Shown here piece by piece: positions 32,035-33,045 of a DNA stretch of 33,045 bases. Numbering within the stretch: the stretch's first letter is position 1; every line of letters begins with the position of its first letter. Source of the stretch: Lentzea flava (lineage in GTDB: Bacteria; Actinomycetota; Actinomycetes; Mycobacteriales; Pseudonocardiaceae); assembly GCF_014648475.1 (NCBI RefSeq), contig NZ_BMRE01000071.1:1-33045 (forward strand). Direction: 5' to 3'. A program made the translations under genes and the position numbers. Below the pieces are notes generated by a model. It was not told where the DNA came from. It worked only from the letters and a program-made list of their open reading frames with translations, and ran no database searches.

Positions 32035-32313
32035 TCAGCCTCCGACGAACAAGCCGGCGAGCCACTTGCCGATGTTCGACCCCGCGTCGGTCGTGACGGC
32101 GAGGCCGATGATGGCCAGTGCGACGATCACACCACCGAGGCGGCGCATGACACCCGCGTTGTCGCCCTTGCCACCTCCCAGCCACAGGAGGAGGAGCGCG
32201 ACGGTGAGCAGGAGCAGCGGAACGATGTTGTCCAGGATCCAGCCGCGGACATTGCCTGTGCCCGGCACCGTCGGCTGCTGCTGAGCGAGTGTCACCAGGT
32301 CCATGGCGGTCAT
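32035..32313 (-). CDS. Small two-helix membrane protein, possible VirB2-like pilin
   Basis: A 92-residue, very hydrophobic protein with two helices (~30-47 and ~58-78) separated by a short basic loop (GGGKGDNAGVMRRLGG), ending in a glycine-rich GKWLAGLFVGG. Position (first gene, before the VirB3-like and VirB4 genes) and topology fit a VirB2-type subunit, but pilin processing is not evident. GGAG stands 6 nt before the ATG at 32313; an ATG three codons in is an alternative start. Confidence 0.65.
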   Translation of the reverse strand: MTAMDLVTLAQQQPTVPGTGNVRGWILDNIVPLLLLTVALLLLWLGGGKGDNAGVMRRLGGVIVALAIIGLAVTTDAGSNIGKWLAGLFVGG

Positions 32314-32402
32314 TAGGTACTCCAGAGTGCGCTCGGGCTTGCGCTACGAGTAGAACACGAGTTCGTCACGAGGTGTGAAGCTGTTGGAGCGGGCTGTAGA
32401 TC

Positions 32403-32445
32403 ATCTGGCCGTTCCCCCTGCGAGGAATTACGTCTAATCTGGCCG
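32403..32445 (+). repeat. Direct repeat ATCTGGCCG x2, possible operator
   Basis: ATCTGGCCG occurs at 32403-32411 and again at 32437-32445, a spacing of 34 bp (about three helical turns). They lie between the two divergent starts, where a regulator such as the downstream small protein could bind. This is a pattern only; no binding motif is known. Confidence 0.35.
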
Positions 32446-32470
32446 ACACATCATCACTGAGGAGACGTCA

Positions 32471-32587
32471 GTGGGGAACACCCGGACCAAGATTCTCTCC
32501 GTCGCTGGCAATGTTCACCCGACTGCGAACGCCCTGGTCACCCACAGTGCGTGCGTCCTAAACATGCGCACGTGTACATCCATGTGA
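32471..32587 (+). CDS. Candidate 38-residue small ORF (leader peptide or small protein)
   Basis: GTG at 32471 is preceded by GAGGAG at 6 nt, a good ribosome site. The frame runs 38 codons to TGA. The product starts MGNTRTKILS and ends ACVLNMRTCTSM, with two cysteines near the C terminus; it has no signal peptide or membrane segment. About three quarters of its third codon positions are G or C, lower than the annotated genes, so it may be a regulatory upstream ORF rather than a conserved protein. The next gene starts 72 nt later on the same strand with an equal GAGGAG site. Not recognised. Confidence 0.35.
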   Translation: MGNTRTKILSVAGNVHPTANALVTHSACVLNMRTCTSM

Positions 32588-32595
32588 ACGCCCTG
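32527..32595 (+). repeat. Direct repeat GAACGCCCTG x2
   Basis: GAACGCCCTG is present at 32527-32536 and 32586-32595 (59 bp apart), extending with mismatches on both sides. It overlaps the small ORF and the region ahead of the next start. It may be a binding site or chance repetition in GC-rich sequence. Confidence 0.25.
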
Positions 32596-32659
32596 ATCGG
32601 CCGGTTCGCGGCCCCTTGAGGTGCGCGGCCCGGAGCGACGACTCCGAGGAGATTCGCCC

Positions 32660-32992
32660 ATGCTCGAACCTGACCTCGTGCCGGACGGAAGTGTGGACGG
32701 AATCACAGCCTCCCCTAGTGCTCCAGGCGTGGACGAGCCTACCGGGGAGGCGCCGCAATCCCGGCGCCGGGTCCAGCGGACGATCAACTTCGACCGGTCG
32801 GTGCTCGAGCGGGCGCGTGCGGCGGCCACCTATCTGGCGTCCTACGAGCCTCAGGCGGGGGTGCGCTCGTTGGCTGACATCGTCAATCCGGCCGTGCTGG
32901 CCTACGTCACCGAGTTGGAGGATCTCTACAACGCCGGGGAACCGTTCCGCCCGGTCCTCCGCATGCCTTCAGGACGCCCCGCCAAACGATGA
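32660..32992 (+). CDS. Small, probably DNA-binding protein (ribbon-helix-helix-like)
   Basis: A 110-residue protein. The first ~40 residues are acidic/Pro-rich and probably unstructured. From ~43 the sequence reads RRRVQRTINFDRSVLERARAA, then GVRSLADIVNPAVLAYVTELEDLY: a short basic strand followed by two helices, as in ribbon-helix-helix (ParG/Arc-like) proteins. It ends with a basic tail GRPAKR. This assignment comes from pattern only. GAGGAG lies 8 nt before the ATG at 32660; an upstream in-frame start at 32621 is less likely. It is divergent from the secretion-like operon and may regulate it or take part in DNA partition. Confidence 0.6.
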   Translation: MLEPDLVPDGSVDGITASPSAPGVDEPTGEAPQSRRRVQRTINFDRSVLERARAAATYLASYEPQAGVRSLADIVNPAVLAYVTELEDLYNAGEPFRPVLRMPSGRPAKR

Positions 32993-33008
32993 ACGGCGCT
33001 TTCGTCCA

Positions 33009-33026
33009 CCTGGTGTTTTAACCAGG
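33009..33026 (+). terminator. Hairpin after the last gene (window edge)
   Basis: CCTGGT and ACCAGG pair around the 6 nt loop GTTTTA; with a GG bulge, CAC/GTG extend the stem. It starts 17 nt after the last stop codon. The upstream stretch ACGATGAACGGCGCTTTC looks like a degenerate arm of the panB hairpin. Confidence 0.45.
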
Positions 33027-33045
33027 GGTGAGGTCCTTGGGACGG

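Larger units (their letters stand above)
32314..32659. other. Divergent intergenic region between the secretion-like operon and the small DNA-binding-like gene
   Basis: This 346 nt region must hold the promoters for both directions. On the minus strand GTGACG (32369-32364), 17 nt and TAGCGC (32346-32341) form a weak candidate promoter for the operon. On the plus strand TAATCT at 32435-32440 could be a -10, but no convincing -35 precedes it. The region also contains two pairs of direct repeats and a 38-codon ORF, listed separately. No tRNA, IS or CRISPR signal is present. Confidence 0.5.

Noticed and set aside
32471..32587. The 38-residue ORF as a lanthipeptide or other modified-peptide precursor
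   Set aside because: It has Ser/Thr and two Cys near the C terminus, but no modifying enzyme, protease or exporter of such pathways is in the window.
21188..33045. Integrative conjugative element or prophage
   Set aside because: No integrase, excisionase, relaxase, phage gene, tRNA-end duplication or att repeat is visible; only the secretion-like genes fit.
1..33045. CRISPR arrays, insertion sequences and tRNA genes
   Set aside because: No regularly spaced repeats, transposase-like proteins or cloverleaf sequences were found by reading.

Overview
The window is high-GC DNA with the codon and signal habits of a filamentous actinomycete. The likeliest source is the order Pseudonocardiales (a Lentzea, Saccharothrix or Amycolatopsis type), but this is inferred from gene content and I cannot name a genus. 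Supporting signs are an actinobacterial 16S rRNA leader, a GlnA2-type glutamine synthetase, the LprG/P55 lipid-export pair, Hip1/CaeA-type exported hydrolases, a bifunctional LysX, an F420 reductase and several apparent leaderless transcripts. About 30 genes are packed tightly, with many 1-4 nt stop/start overlaps.

Left part (1-5293). The window opens just upstream of a 16S rRNA gene that lies off the left edge on the minus strand. Its leader and four tandem promoters fill positions 1-397. The most distal promoter overlaps the stop codon of a very large mosaic protein (glycosyltransferase-like regions, coiled coil, FkbM methyltransferase), which follows glnA2 in the same direction.

Centre (5335-21610). 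On the plus strand lie lprG and a P55-type MFS transporter. On the minus strand are two translationally coupled Hip1/CaeA-type hydrolases. nadE is divergent from these, followed by a NarL-type two-component system, lysX (minus), an alpha/beta hydrolase, panB, a bidirectional hairpin, a glutathionyl-hydroquinone-reductase-like GST (minus), proline iminopeptidase and a secreted ricin-type lectin (minus). The order and orientation glnA2 - hydrolase - hydrolase - panB matches Mycobacterium tuberculosis Rv2222c-Rv2225, with lprG/P55 and the nadE-lysX block placed inside it.

Right part (21188-32313, all minus). Twelve genes run in one direction. The first six encode a compact type IV secretion-like set: two small membrane proteins, a VirB4 ATPase, a VirB6-like polytopic protein, a VirB8-like bitopic protein and a transglycosylase/NlpC-P60 wall hydrolase. 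They run without a real gap into two small unknown proteins, an RNB-family ribonuclease, an F420 reductase, a leaderless BtuF-like binding protein and the lectin. No relaxase, coupling protein, integrase or att site is visible, so this looks like an orphan or repurposed export machine rather than a visible conjugative element. Upstream and divergent are a candidate 38-residue ORF and a small, probably DNA-binding, protein. This block is the best candidate here for an undescribed system.
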